This document shows, one piece after another, positions 7,024 to 13,876 of a stretch of DNA of 42,535 nt. The translations under genes were made by a program, and so were the position numbers. The stretch comes from Oscillospiraceae bacterium (GTDB lineage: Bacteria; Bacillota; Clostridia; Oscillospirales; Ruminococcaceae). Numbering within the stretch: the first letter of the stretch is position 1; each line of letters opens with the position of its first letter. Where the stretch lies: contig JAITFZ010000031.1 in the NCBI GenBank assembly GCA_031280965.1, positions 1 through 42,535 of the forward strand, written 5' to 3'. The notes under the pieces were generated by a model, which saw nothing but the letters and a program-made list of their open reading frames with translations, was not told the DNA's origin and made no database searches.

Positions 7024-8937
7024 ATGATTGATGTTTCAAGAGAATATATGGAAAAGTCGCTCGCTCCCGGACGTAATGTCGCGTGTAAAATTCTCGCTGA
7101 TGATTTCATTTATACCGATGCGGATATTCTGTCGTTTGAGTTTAATGACGTGATACACCCCGACGACATGAACTTCGGGACGACCTGCGCGAATCGTTTT
7201 CAGGTTGAGCTTTGGAGCCGCCGAAATATCCCGCTGTCTGCCGTTATACGCCCGTTTGTCGGGTTCAAAGGCGAATCGTCTGATGAGGGTAATGCAGAAT
7301 ATTGCCGGCTCGGTGAATTCTATATAACGCGGAGATACCGTAAACGTGAACGGTACAGCGTTACCTGCTATGACCGAATGTACCGCCTTGACACACGTTA
7401 CAGACCTTCGGTTTCGTTTCCCTGTTCCGCCGCCGAACTGCTTTCGGATATAGCAGAAATGTACAGATTTGAAGCCGGGTTCAAACCCGAAGCGGATGTT
7501 ATTGAATCAGTGCCGCGAATGGCAACGTGCCGCGAAGTTATCGGATACATAGCCGGTATTAACGGCGGCTTCGCAAAATTTGACCGCGACGGTGTTCTTC
7601 GGCTTAAAAAGCTTGAGTTGTGCGACTTTACGCTTAACCGCAGTCATTATAGCGAGCTGTCGATTAAAGCTGATAAACTTGAAATTCGACAGATTGATTT
7701 TATTGCCGACGAAGAAACTTTTTCCGCAGGCAGGGGTACGAAGCTGACAACTTACCGCCATCATAACCCGTTCGCGGACAAGAAAGCGGCTGAGCGCGTA
7801 TTTAACCATTGGAACGGTTTTGCTTATCACGGTATGACGGTGAAAATGCAGGGCTTGCCATTCTTGGAATCAGGCGAGAGTATTTATGTGCAGGACGATT
7901 TTGAAAACGAGTATTATCTTGCATTAATTTCGGACTATACGCTTGAATATGACGGCGGGCTTAGAGGCAGATTGACTTCCCGGTCGAAAAACCCCATAGA
8001 TGATTACGATGAACCTATGACACAGCAAAGAATGATGGAGAGTTTAAACGAAAGCCTGCGTGTAAGATTCTTCAATTACACCAACGAAAGAAATATTACG
8101 ATTGCGCGGACGACAGTTCCGATGTTGAGCATTAACTTTCATCTTGAAACAAACTCGTTCATTGCTTTTAACTCGCAGTTTAACATTACGTCGGACAGCG
8201 ATTGCATAATGACGCTGAACTATCATATCAACAACATTAAAGTCGGGCAGGAACCGCGGCTGAGCCTTTCCGAAAACAGTCCCGCGAGCATTTGCCTGTA
8301 TAATTGCTTTGAGAGAATACGTCTTGGAAGAAACACGCTGACCGTTACGGCAAGCCTTAATTCGGGAAGCGCGGTAATTGAAACGGGCGGGCTGATTGCA
8401 TCGGTAAGCGGACAGTATATGTTAAGCGAAGTCATGCAGAAACCGGAAATAAACGTTGAACAGTCAATAGGCAGATTCGAGTTGAGTCCAATAGGTCTGA
8501 AGGTGAGAGGATTCTCGGGAATACCCGAGGAACCTGCGATATTTAATCCGATAAACGAAACCGCTTCGGAAAACTTAGGTTTGTTTTCAATAGCGCCTTT
8601 AAACCTTAAAACACGCACCTTAGAAGCAGCTCCGTCTATGGACGCTGTTCTTGTTGAAAGTCGCAAAATTTCAGACACTCAAATTCTGCTCCGCTTCACG
8701 AATATCGTGTTGTTTACGGGAGAAGCGCTTGACCCGAACGGTTTCAATGTGGGTGACGGATTCAATACCGTTGCTGTTCATTCAGGTGAAATTGTAAACA
8801 ATAACAGTATTATTCTGACTACCGAAAATCTTAATGCGCTTGATATAATTATTATCGTGTATAACAGCACAACCGGAAACCTGATAAACATAGCGTCAGA
8901 AAGTCCGGTGAACTCTTTCAATTATGTACTAAATTAG
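7024..8937 (+). CDS. Phage baseplate hub / tail-associated protein
   Basis: A 637-residue protein starting at 7024 behind GAGGAGCGAT. Residues 1-340 have the hub pattern ('RNVACKILADDFIYTDADIL', 'RRYRKRERYSVTCYDRMYRL', 'DTRYRPSVSFPCSAAELLSD', 'SIYVQDDFENEYYLALISDY') seen in Gp18/gp27-like baseplate hub proteins. The C-terminal 280 residues are beta-rich with two similar stretches, 'FELSPIGLKVRGFSGIP' and 'FSIAPLNLKTRTLEAAP', possibly an adhesion or structural extension. No peptidase or lytic active site is evident, so wall penetration activity is not supported. The 73-nt element follows directly. Confidence 0.65.
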   Translation: MIDVSREYMEKSLAPGRNVACKILADDFIYTDADILSFEFNDVIHPDDMNFGTTCANRFQVELWSRRNIPLSAVIRPFVGFKGESSDEGNAEYCRLGEFYITRRYRKRERYSVTCYDRMYRLDTRYRPSVSFPCSAAELLSDIAEMYRFEAGFKPEADVIESVPRMATCREVIGYIAGINGGFAKFDRDGVLRLKKLELCDFTLNRSHYSELSIKADKLEIRQIDFIADEETFSAGRGTKLTTYRHHNPFADKKAAERVFNHWNGFAYHGMTVKMQGLPFLESGESIYVQDDFENEYYLALISDYTLEYDGGLRGRLTSRSKNPIDDYDEPMTQQRMMESLNESLRVRFFNYTNERNITIARTTVPMLSINFHLETNSFIAFNSQFNITSDSDCIMTLNYHINNIKVGQEPRLSLSENSPASICLYNCFERIRLGRNTLTVTASLNSGSAVIETGGLIASVSGQYMLSEVMQKPEINVEQSIGRFELSPIGLKVRGFSGIPEEPAIFNPINETASENLGLFSIAPLNLKTRTLEAAPSMDAVLVESRKISDTQILLRFTNIVLFTGEALDPNGFNVGDGFNTVAVHSGEIVNNNSIILTTENLNALDIIIIVYNSTTGNLINIASESPVNSFNYVLN

Positions 8938-8966
8938 AGGATTTAAGTTTAAAACAAAACACAACT

Positions 8967-9039
8967 GAAACGGGGAAAATGTCGTTTTCGCTTCGTTTTA
9001 AAACGAAGCTGTTCTCCGTTGATGAAGAAAGGACTTTAT
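8967..9039 (+). repeat. Structured 73-nt element, copy 2
   Basis: Partner of 3814-3886 with five substitutions and no gaps. The palindrome is longer here (GCTTCGTTTTAAAACGAAGC). In the outer stem AACGGGGAA pairs with TTCTCCGTT; the T-to-C change relative to copy 1 turns a G-U pair into a G-C pair, so pairing is kept. It ends with the same ribosome binding site, again 12 nt before the ATG. Confidence 0.7.
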
Positions 9040-9045
9040 GAACAC

Positions 9046-10365
9046 ATGTTAAAAGGAAAATCAACAATAGAACTTTTCGATGGTATAACCGGTAAAAAAG
9101 TTGAGGAGCATATCAATGAAAATCTTGCTACAAACGCAATTCAGAGCTTGCTGAACATAGGAAGCGAACAACTGATGGCCGGAATGCGGATGGATATTCT
9201 CCTGGATTCATTATCGCCGCTTTACCCTCATTATCTGCGCGGAATTCTGCTTTGGGACAGCGCAATCCCCGAGAACCCGAATATAATATACGCACCCCCG
9301 GGAGTTCGGTGCGTAGGTCACGCGGGCGGCGTTTATTCGGGCGGCAAAGTGACACGCGGAACGCTAAACACAAACGAAACCCGTGTTTCCCCGAACGGCG
9401 CAAAAATAGTATGGGACTTCGGCACGGATAAAGCCAACGGTACTGTCAGGTCTGTTTCGCTCTCGTCTATTCAGGGCGGAGATGCGGGTTGGATGACGCC
9501 GTTTGAAAGCGGGGCTGTGGTTATAACTCGCCCTAATATTAACGCTGCATCCGCCCACCCGTCCACAGTCACAATAGTTCCGACGTCTTTAACAGCAACG
9601 GGAACATTTCATTTGGCAGGGGAATTAAGGCGCGGAATTTACACCTTTGTTGCAGTCAGCGGAAACAACCTGACGATTATTGAAAAAAGATACACAAACC
9701 CCGCGCAAATAGGAATTTTCAATAAAATGGGAAACATCACCGCCACGAACGCATCGGAAACCACCTTTACAGTTGAATCGAACGCACCCTTTGACAATTT
9801 CACAGCCAACTTTATCATAGAGGGCGATAATTTAGTTCATGTTTCTTTATCGGGAACCGGAAACAGAAACGCCCGAATCAGGACAATTAATCTGATAACA
9901 AAAACAATAACTTCCGACCGAGTGATTACGCTCAGCGAAAACGTAAGCACCAGCCCCGCCGCATTCTTTAAGGAGCGCCTTGTTGTACGCAGGGGAACAG
10001 GCGGAGAAACTGCTATGTATGACGAAAACGGGCAGTTTGTCCGTGTGCTTTCGACACATGCCACTTCCGGCGTAATGCGCCGTCATAGCTGTATCGGAGG
10101 ATATTTAATCGGAGGGCTTACTGCAAATACATTCTTTATAACAGACGGTATTAACTCACAGGCATATTCAAGCTCGGCTGCGGTTGACAGTAACGAAATC
10201 TCCGTTATTAATTCCGCAAGTGTGAAACTGCCGCTTTTCGTTAACGGCGGCAATACTGTAGGATTTTTACCACCGTACATGGCGACAATCAATAATCTTT
10301 CCACGCCGGTCGAAAAGAACAACCTGAACACTATGAAGATTACTTATGATTTAACACAAATTTAG
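9046..10365 (+). CDS. Phage tail fibre / receptor-binding-like protein
   Basis: A 439-residue protein. I chose the ATG at 9046, 12 nt after AGAAAGGA; a TTG frame at 9019 would include the structured element. The N-terminus (MLKGKSTIELFDGITGKKVE) followed by 'NENLATNAIQSLLN' resembles tail proteins at the distal end of Firmicutes prophage tail clusters. The middle and C-terminal parts are beta-rich ('KGxVRSVSLSSIQGGDAG'-like strands, 'GGYLIGGLTANTFFITDG'), suggestive of a propeller or fibre domain. It is the last gene of the block and is followed by a strong terminator. Receptor binding is an inference from position. Confidence 0.6.
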   Translation: MLKGKSTIELFDGITGKKVEEHINENLATNAIQSLLNIGSEQLMAGMRMDILLDSLSPLYPHYLRGILLWDSAIPENPNIIYAPPGVRCVGHAGGVYSGGKVTRGTLNTNETRVSPNGAKIVWDFGTDKANGTVRSVSLSSIQGGDAGWMTPFESGAVVITRPNINAASAHPSTVTIVPTSLTATGTFHLAGELRRGIYTFVAVSGNNLTIIEKRYTNPAQIGIFNKMGNITATNASETTFTVESNAPFDNFTANFIIEGDNLVHVSLSGTGNRNARIRTINLITKTITSDRVITLSENVSTSPAAFFKERLVVRRGTGGETAMYDENGQFVRVLSTHATSGVMRRHSCIGGYLIGGLTANTFFITDGINSQAYSSSAAVDSNEISVINSASVKLPLFVNGGNTVGFLPPYMATINNLSTPVEKNNLNTMKITYDLTQI

Positions 10366-10369
10366 ATTT

Positions 10370-10497
10370 AAAACAAGCGCTTCAACTTTTTGTTGAAGCG
10401 CCTGTTTTTTTCCTGTTTTTAAAATTAAACGATTATACACCACCCAATAAAAAAGACGAACTCGTATTTTTAAAAATGCCTTTGGAATGGTGGTATA
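10370..10497 (-). ncRNA. Candidate small RNA between the phage block and the orphan module
   Basis: A minus-strand promoter at 10504-10532 faces the bidirectional hairpin at 10377-10401, which is followed on this strand by TTGTTTTAAAT. The implied transcript is about 125 nt with no convincing coding frame. Its 5' part (ATACCACCATTCCAA) can pair with TTGGGTGGTGTAT further on, giving an outer stem. It would end just inside the 3' end of the fibre-like gene in antisense. This is an inference from promoter and terminator placement only. Confidence 0.35.
10372..10412. terminator. Intrinsic terminator of the phage block
   Basis: Perfect 10-bp stem GCGCTTCAAC/GTTGAAGCGC with a TTTTT loop (10377-10401), extended by weaker outer pairs, then a T-run (CTGTTTTTTT) on the plus strand. 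The minus strand also has TTGTTTTAAAT after the stem, so it may work in both directions. Confidence 0.85.
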
Positions 10498-10503
10498 TTT
10501 CCA

Positions 10504-10532
10504 ATAGTAGCACATATTTTCCTGTCTGTCAA
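10504..10532 (-). promoter_or_regulatory. Sigma-A-type promoter firing toward the phage block
   Basis: Minus strand: -35 TTGACA (10532-10527), 17-nt spacer, -10 TACTAT (10509-10504). The -35 is a perfect consensus. No gene with a ribosome binding site follows in this direction, so a short RNA is the likely product. Confidence 0.5.
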
Positions 10533-10549
10533 TCATTTTTGTAATTTAT

Positions 10550-10583
10550 AAAAAGGGCGAGAGTAATCTCTCTCGCCCTTTTT
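10550..10583. terminator. Intrinsic terminator (bidirectional) after the orphan module
   Basis: Stem GGGCGAGAG/CTCTCGCCC (10555-10563 with 10570-10578), flanked by A-run and T-run on either side, so it functions on both strands. It lies 7 nt downstream of the stop of the minus-strand 71-residue gene. Confidence 0.85.
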
Positions 10584-10589
10584 GTTTGT

Positions 10590-10805
10590 TTATTCTTCTC
10601 TTTTACTCAGAATTTCCTTTAATATTACAGACCAATGCGTTTTGGCATACTTAGGGTCATAGTATGGCTCCATTTCGGCTACAGTTATACCATACGCATG
10701 AATGGCGGCAATATCAACAGGATACTCTGAGATGTCACCAATTTTGTAATTTTCGCAGAAATCCTCGTACACGTCGGTCTTATGAACTTTTACTGTACTG
10801 GTCAT
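10590..10805 (-). CDS. Small hypothetical protein, second gene of orphan module
   Basis: A 71-residue acidic protein (MTSTVKVHKTDVYEDFCENY) that starts at 10805 with AAGGAGGGG 6 nt upstream. Its ATG overlaps the stop of the larger gene before it by ATGA, so the two are translationally coupled. No signal peptide, membrane segment or recognised motif is visible. Big-gene/small-gene pairing of this type occurs in toxin-antitoxin and immunity modules, but nothing in the sequence proves that here. A terminator follows at once. Confidence 0.7.
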   Translation of the reverse strand: MTSTVKVHKTDVYEDFCENYKIGDISEYPVDIAAIHAYGITVAEMEPYYDPKYAKTHWSVILKEILSKREE

Positions 10806-11593
10806 ATATAACCCCTCCTTCTTAAAAAGTTTTCCAGTTCGTTTTTGTTAATATGGTCGTAAATGAATCCTAATTTACAACTGCTTAAAGATGATTCGTC
10901 GAAAACACTCATGTGGATTTCATCGGCAAAATTATCAATTTCAACCTGTGTACCCATTTTAAGTATCTTGTCAAACTCCTCATGACGTTCTGCGGCAATT
11001 TTGGCAAAGCGTGCGTTTATTTCAAACATAATGCTTTTGATATTTTCAAATGTAAGCGTTTTATTCTCATTTTCATGGGATTTGGTGAAAATCTGAATAT
11101 AATCACCCGAATCTATAAACAACTCATGAATATAGTCGTTTGCCAGCAGGGTCGCGACATCGTGATACGTAAAAATTGTTTTCTTTAAATGTGGATGAAA
11201 AACAGTTAAATACTCATCTATTCTTACCCTGAACTCTTTAATTGCTTTACTAATATTTACTACTTTGTGTGAAATCACATCAAAAACTGTACACGCGCTA
11301 TCTATATCATAAATCCTTCTTTGTGCTGTCGCTCCCTTAAATAACACTACTCCCTCAAGAGAATCAACCCCCTCGCTAACGGAAAACCATCTATGCTCGG
11401 CAGTTTCGGTCATATCTATCCCGTATTCGGGGTTATTCAACAGCTTGGATAACTCCTTTTCTTTCATTTTGCTTTTATCTTCACAAATTTTTTGCTCTGT
11501 TTTCTTGCATATTACATATATATTATGCGCTTTTTCGCCAGACAAGGTTATATTTCTTTTTGTAGTCGAGAAGCCTACTTCGGATACAATCAT
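10802..11593 (-). CDS. Hypothetical protein, first gene of orphan module
   Basis: A 263-residue cytoplasmic-looking protein starting at 11593 with AAAGGAG 12 nt upstream. I do not recognise the family. The N-terminal third is Lys/Glu-rich and the rest mixes helices and strands ('LANDYIHELFIDSGDYIQIF', 'RRRGYI' at the C-terminus). It has no membrane segment or signal peptide. Base composition is clearly more AT-rich than the neighbouring phage and sortase genes, suggesting a different origin. A strong promoter at 11721-11749 gives a leader of roughly 120 nt, and tandem 16-bp sites sit just upstream of that promoter, so it is probably a regulated two-gene unit. Confidence 0.75.
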   Translation of the reverse strand: MIVSEVGFSTTKRNITLSGEKAHNIYVICKKTEQKICEDKSKMKEKELSKLLNNPEYGIDMTETAEHRWFSVSEGVDSLEGVVLFKGATAQRRIYDIDSACTVFDVISHKVVNISKAIKEFRVRIDEYLTVFHPHLKKTIFTYHDVATLLANDYIHELFIDSGDYIQIFTKSHENENKTLTFENIKSIMFEINARFAKIAAERHEEFDKILKMGTQVEIDNFADEIHMSVFDESSLSSCKLGFIYDHINKNELENFLRRRGYI

Positions 11594-11720
11594 GGAAAAT
11601 GGTAACTCCTTTATACGTCATTTATGAAAAACCAAAGAATGCCCCCTTACATATAAAGTAGTGCCACTTATTATACTTGCAGTCCTACATCTATAAAACA
11701 TTCGAGCGATACTTTAATAC

Positions 11721-11749
11721 ATTATAACCTTTTTTGATAAAAAAGTCAA
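11721..11749 (-). promoter_or_regulatory. Promoter of the orphan two-gene module
   Basis: Minus strand: -35 TTGACT (11749-11744), 17-nt spacer, -10 TATAAT (11726-11721). It is near consensus and lies about 128 nt before the 263-residue gene. Confidence 0.75.
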
Positions 11750-11753
11750 TATG

Positions 11754-11791
11754 TTTTGTAAAATATTGTCGTGTTTTTTGCAAAATGTTGT
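11754..11791. promoter_or_regulatory. Tandem 16-bp sites upstream of the module promoter
   Basis: TTTTGTAAAATATTGT (11754-11769) and TTTTGCAAAATGTTGT (11776-11791) differ at two positions and are 22 bp apart, two helical turns. Each holds a (near-)palindromic core, TTTTGYAAAA. They begin 5 bp upstream of the -35 box, the usual place for activator or operator sites. A weaker third copy of the 3' half lies near 11812. Confidence 0.55.
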
Positions 11792-12142
11792 AAGCAAAGT
11801 GTGTTTAACCCCAAAATGTGGTGTTATATCCCTTCTTTGTCATGTTGTTTAACTTAATATAACGACGCCTCCCCTTTATATAATAACATATTATTATTGT
11901 AAAGTCTACTATTTTAATAAAATAATTTTACTATTTCTATTATATCAGAAAGATACGTGCAGTGCAATGCAAGATTATATAGCGATTTCCATGCGTATTA
12001 TCGTCTAAATTATCAATAACTTTAAGCCAAAAGATGTTTTTCGGCAATATGCATAAAACTATCTTTCAAAATTTGTTGAATATGGGAGTTTTTACAAAGA
12101 GTGTATTATCGAATCATTGATTATTTTAATATAATAAAAAAA
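11792..12142. other. Long AT-rich non-coding stretch
   Basis: Apart from the second promoter candidate, no supported gene, RNA or complete repeat is visible here. The composition is far more AT-rich than the flanks, as expected for accessory DNA at the edge of a mobile element. Confidence 0.6.
11939..11967 (-). promoter_or_regulatory. Second upstream promoter candidate
   Basis: Minus strand: -35 TTGCAC (11967-11962), 17-nt spacer, -10 TATAAT (11944-11939). It points toward the orphan module from about 350 nt upstream, with only very short frames between. Confidence 0.45.
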
Positions 12143-12173
12143 GGGCGGTGGTATCGTTACAATACCACCGCCC
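12143..12173 (-). terminator. Strong intrinsic terminator reading leftward
   Basis: A 12-bp perfect stem GGGCGGTGGTAT/ATACCACCGCCC with a 7-nt loop, followed on the minus strand by a run of seven T. It may back up the tRNA terminator or be the leftover terminator of a lost gene; no minus-strand gene directly precedes it. Confidence 0.75.
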
Positions 12174-12212
12174 CTGCATTTTCGCCTATTTTCCTACATT
12201 CTGCCCCGCTTT

Positions 12213-12347
12213 CCATTCCTCAATGCGTTCGTGAACAGCGTTTATGTATATGACAATAAAATGCTAATTTCATTCAACTACAAGGACGGCGAGAAGTGTT
12301 TATCATTCGAGGAAGCGGACAAAGCTCTCTCAAAAAAGAAAAACTCT
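12213..12347 (+). pseudogene. C-terminal remnant of a large serine recombinase
   Basis: The plus-strand frame reads PFLNAFVNSVYVYDNKMLIS and then FNYKDGEKCLSFEEADKALS. This is the typical C-terminal segment of large serine recombinases of Clostridia, in which a 'FVNSVxVYDDK..xxFNYKDG' block ends the protein. There is no start codon with a ribosome site, and the upstream hundreds of bases are non-coding, so the catalytic and zinc-ribbon parts are gone. The remnant runs into the terminator of the oppositely oriented tRNA-Lys. It implies that an integrated element once ended here, plausibly the one that carried the phage genes to the left. Confidence 0.6.
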
Positions 12348-12372
12348 GTTCAACACGGGGTTAAACAGAGTT
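12332..12372 (-). terminator. Terminator of the tRNA-Lys gene
   Basis: Stem AACTCTGTT/AACAGAGTT (12342-12350 with 12364-12372) followed on the minus strand by TTTCTTTTTTG. It lies 20 nt beyond the 3' end of the tRNA. Confidence 0.75.
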
Positions 12373-12391
12373 CGTCTTTGTTAGCCTTAAC

Positions 12392-12464
12392 TACACCTTC
12401 AGGGACTCGAACCCTGGACCCATTGATTAAGAGTCAATTGCTCTACCAACTGAGCTAAAGGTGC
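12392..12464 (-). tRNA. tRNA-Lys (anticodon CUU)
   Basis: The minus strand folds as a full cloverleaf of 73 nt: acceptor GCACCTT with AAGGTGT (G1-U72 wobble), D-arm AGCTCAGTTGGTAGAGC, anticodon stem ATTGA/TCAAT around the loop CTCTTAA (anticodon CTT), and a T-arm containing GGTTCGAGTCC. The discriminator base is A and CCA is not encoded, so the CCA-adding enzyme is needed. It has its own promoter and terminator. It reads AAG lysine codons. Confidence 0.95.
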
Positions 12465-12484
12465 GGATTTTTGACAACTTCATA

Positions 12485-12514
12485 ATTATATCACAGGGGG
12501 AGCGGATTTGTCAA
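12485..12514 (-). promoter_or_regulatory. Promoter of tRNA-Lys
   Basis: Minus strand: -35 TTGACA (12514-12509), 18-nt spacer, -10 TATAAT (12490-12485), both perfect consensus. It lies directly between the SpoIID-domain gene and the tRNA, with a start site about 14 nt before the mature 5' end. Confidence 0.85.
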
Positions 12515-12535
12515 GCGTTTTTATGTAACTCTATT

Positions 12536-13876
12536 TTACCTCAGCGCCGCTCCCGGATAGTAGAACGCCAGTATCTGCTTATAATCATACCCGAACTGCC
12601 TTGCCAAAATATTCGCGCCGTTTTGGCTAAGCCCGACTCCGTGACCATAACCATAAGTTATGAAGGTAAAGAAGTCTGTTGAAGGGTTGTATGAAAATTC
12701 AAAAGCCGCCGACCTGAAAATCCGCCCGCCGCCCATTATGTCGCGGAAATGCCTGCCTGTAAACTGCACCTCCCTGCCGTCGCTTGCAGTGTAGGAAGAG
12801 CGCCCGCCTACAGTCATTGCGCCGACATATACAGTGTCAACACGCCCTACGATTTCAAGCCACTGCCCCGGAGCGCCCGTAAGCTGAATCCCCGTTCTTT
12901 CGAGTACCGCTACTCTTACGTCGTTTGAGGAAAAAGTCGCGGTAAGCCCGTAGTTGGGGTCGTGTTCTATGTCGAATTCGGTTCGCACACTCCGCAGATA
13001 CGGAATATCGCCGCCCCATACATTTGCGGAAGAAGCGGTGAAACCTGCGCTTGACGCGCAATAAACCGCCGCTATGTAATCCCCGTTGAAATAAAGCGCC
13101 TGTCCCAAAACTTCTCTTACGCTCTCGGTTACACGCTCGGAAGCAATTGAAGAAAGCTCGGCATTCGCCGCCCTGCCCTGGCTTTGATAGTGCATAACAT
13201 AGGTGTATGACGCAACAGCCTGTGCCTTTATCGCTTCTACATCGAAAGCGCTTCCCACTTCGTTCTGAACTATCCTTGAAATGATATTAAGCGCGGTGTC
13301 CGTAACCTGACCGTTCGGCGTCTGAACCGTAAGCCTCGGCAGTAGTGAAGGGTCAATCACGGTTTCGTTGTCTCGCGGCGTAGTTGTGGTTGTCGGAGGC
13401 GGCGGAGCTGTTGTGGTCTGTGTCGGGGTTGTGGTGGTTGTCGGCTCGGGCGCTGCGGTCGGTGCGGGGGTAGTTGTTGTATTTGTGGGTGGCGAAGCAG
13501 TCGTCGGGGTCGGGATATCGGGAACCTCGGGAGGGGGTAAAGGCTCGGTGTCCGATTGACTGTCCGACTGCGAATCATCGCTTGCCGGATTATTGCGGCC
13601 GGCAGGCGTGTTCCCGCCCGGCAAGTCAACAAAGCCGGGTTTCGGGTTGTTCAGCGGATTAATGTTCGCATTTAACGCTGAAAAAATTCGCTCTTCACCC
13701 TCGCTGTTATTATCACTGCCGGAAATACTTCCGACCGGCGGAACAAATTCGAGCCCTTCGTCGGCATAAGCCGTCCTTTGCTCGCCTTCAATCACGCCGG
13801 TGATTCCAAACAGCCATATATAGCACGACAGTACCAAAAATGCCGTCGCGCAACGTAATAATGATGTGTTTGTCAT
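12536..13876 (-). CDS. SpoIID/LytB-domain protein with Thr/Pro-rich linker
   Basis: A 446-residue exported protein. Residues 1-40 form a signal or membrane segment (ATAFLVLSCYIWLFGITGVI). Residues about 80-175 are a low-complexity linker of Thr and Pro. Residues about 185-446 are a SpoIID domain: 'RIVQNEVGSAFDVEAIKAQA', 'SYTYVMHYQ', 'SSAGFTASSANVWGG' and the signature 'YGYGHGVGLSQNGAN'. SpoIID is a lytic transglycosylase acting on denuded glycan strands during engulfment; family members with linkers act more generally on the wall. The start at 13876 overlaps the sortase stop before it (ATGA), with AAGGA 9 nt upstream. As last gene of the sortase run it is probably not the canonical sporulation spoIID. 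Confidence 0.82.
   Translation of the reverse strand: MTNTSLLRCATAFLVLSCYIWLFGITGVIEGEQRTAYADEGLEFVPPVGSISGSDNNSEGEERIFSALNANINPLNNPKPGFVDLPGGNTPAGRNNPASDDSQSDSQSDTEPLPPPEVPDIPTPTTASPPTNTTTTPAPTAAPEPTTTTTPTQTTTAPPPPTTTTTPRDNETVIDPSLLPRLTVQTPNGQVTDTALNIISRIVQNEVGSAFDVEAIKAQAVASYTYVMHYQSQGRAANAELSSIASERVTESVREVLGQALYFNGDYIAAVYCASSAGFTASSANVWGGDIPYLRSVRTEFDIEHDPNYGLTATFSSNDVRVAVLERTGIQLTGAPGQWLEIVGRVDTVYVGAMTVGGRSSYTASDGREVQFTGRHFRDIMGGGRIFRSAAFEFSYNPSTDFFTFITYGYGHGVGLSQNGANILARQFGYDYKQILAFYYPGAALR

Noticed and set aside
10444-10500. Inverted repeat (TATACACCACCCAA with TTGGAATGGTGGTATA) as a miniature transposable element
   Set aside because: The arms are imperfect, no target duplication flanks them, and they fit better as the closing stem of the candidate small RNA.
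12174-12290. A minus-strand coding remnant ending just before the terminator at 12143-12173
   Set aside because: The apparent peptide (INAVHERIEEWKAGQNVGK) is antisense to the plus-strand recombinase fragment, whose match to a known C-terminus is much better.
12231-12458. A complete 75-residue plus-strand gene ending across the tRNA
   Set aside because: Its second half is the antisense of tRNA-Lys and its terminator, and no ribosome site precedes the start; only the first part is a recombinase fragment.
13368-13560. Plus-strand frame rich in Val and Gly opposite the SpoIID gene
   Set aside because: It is the antisense shadow of the Thr/Pro-rich linker of the SpoIID protein and has no ribosome site.
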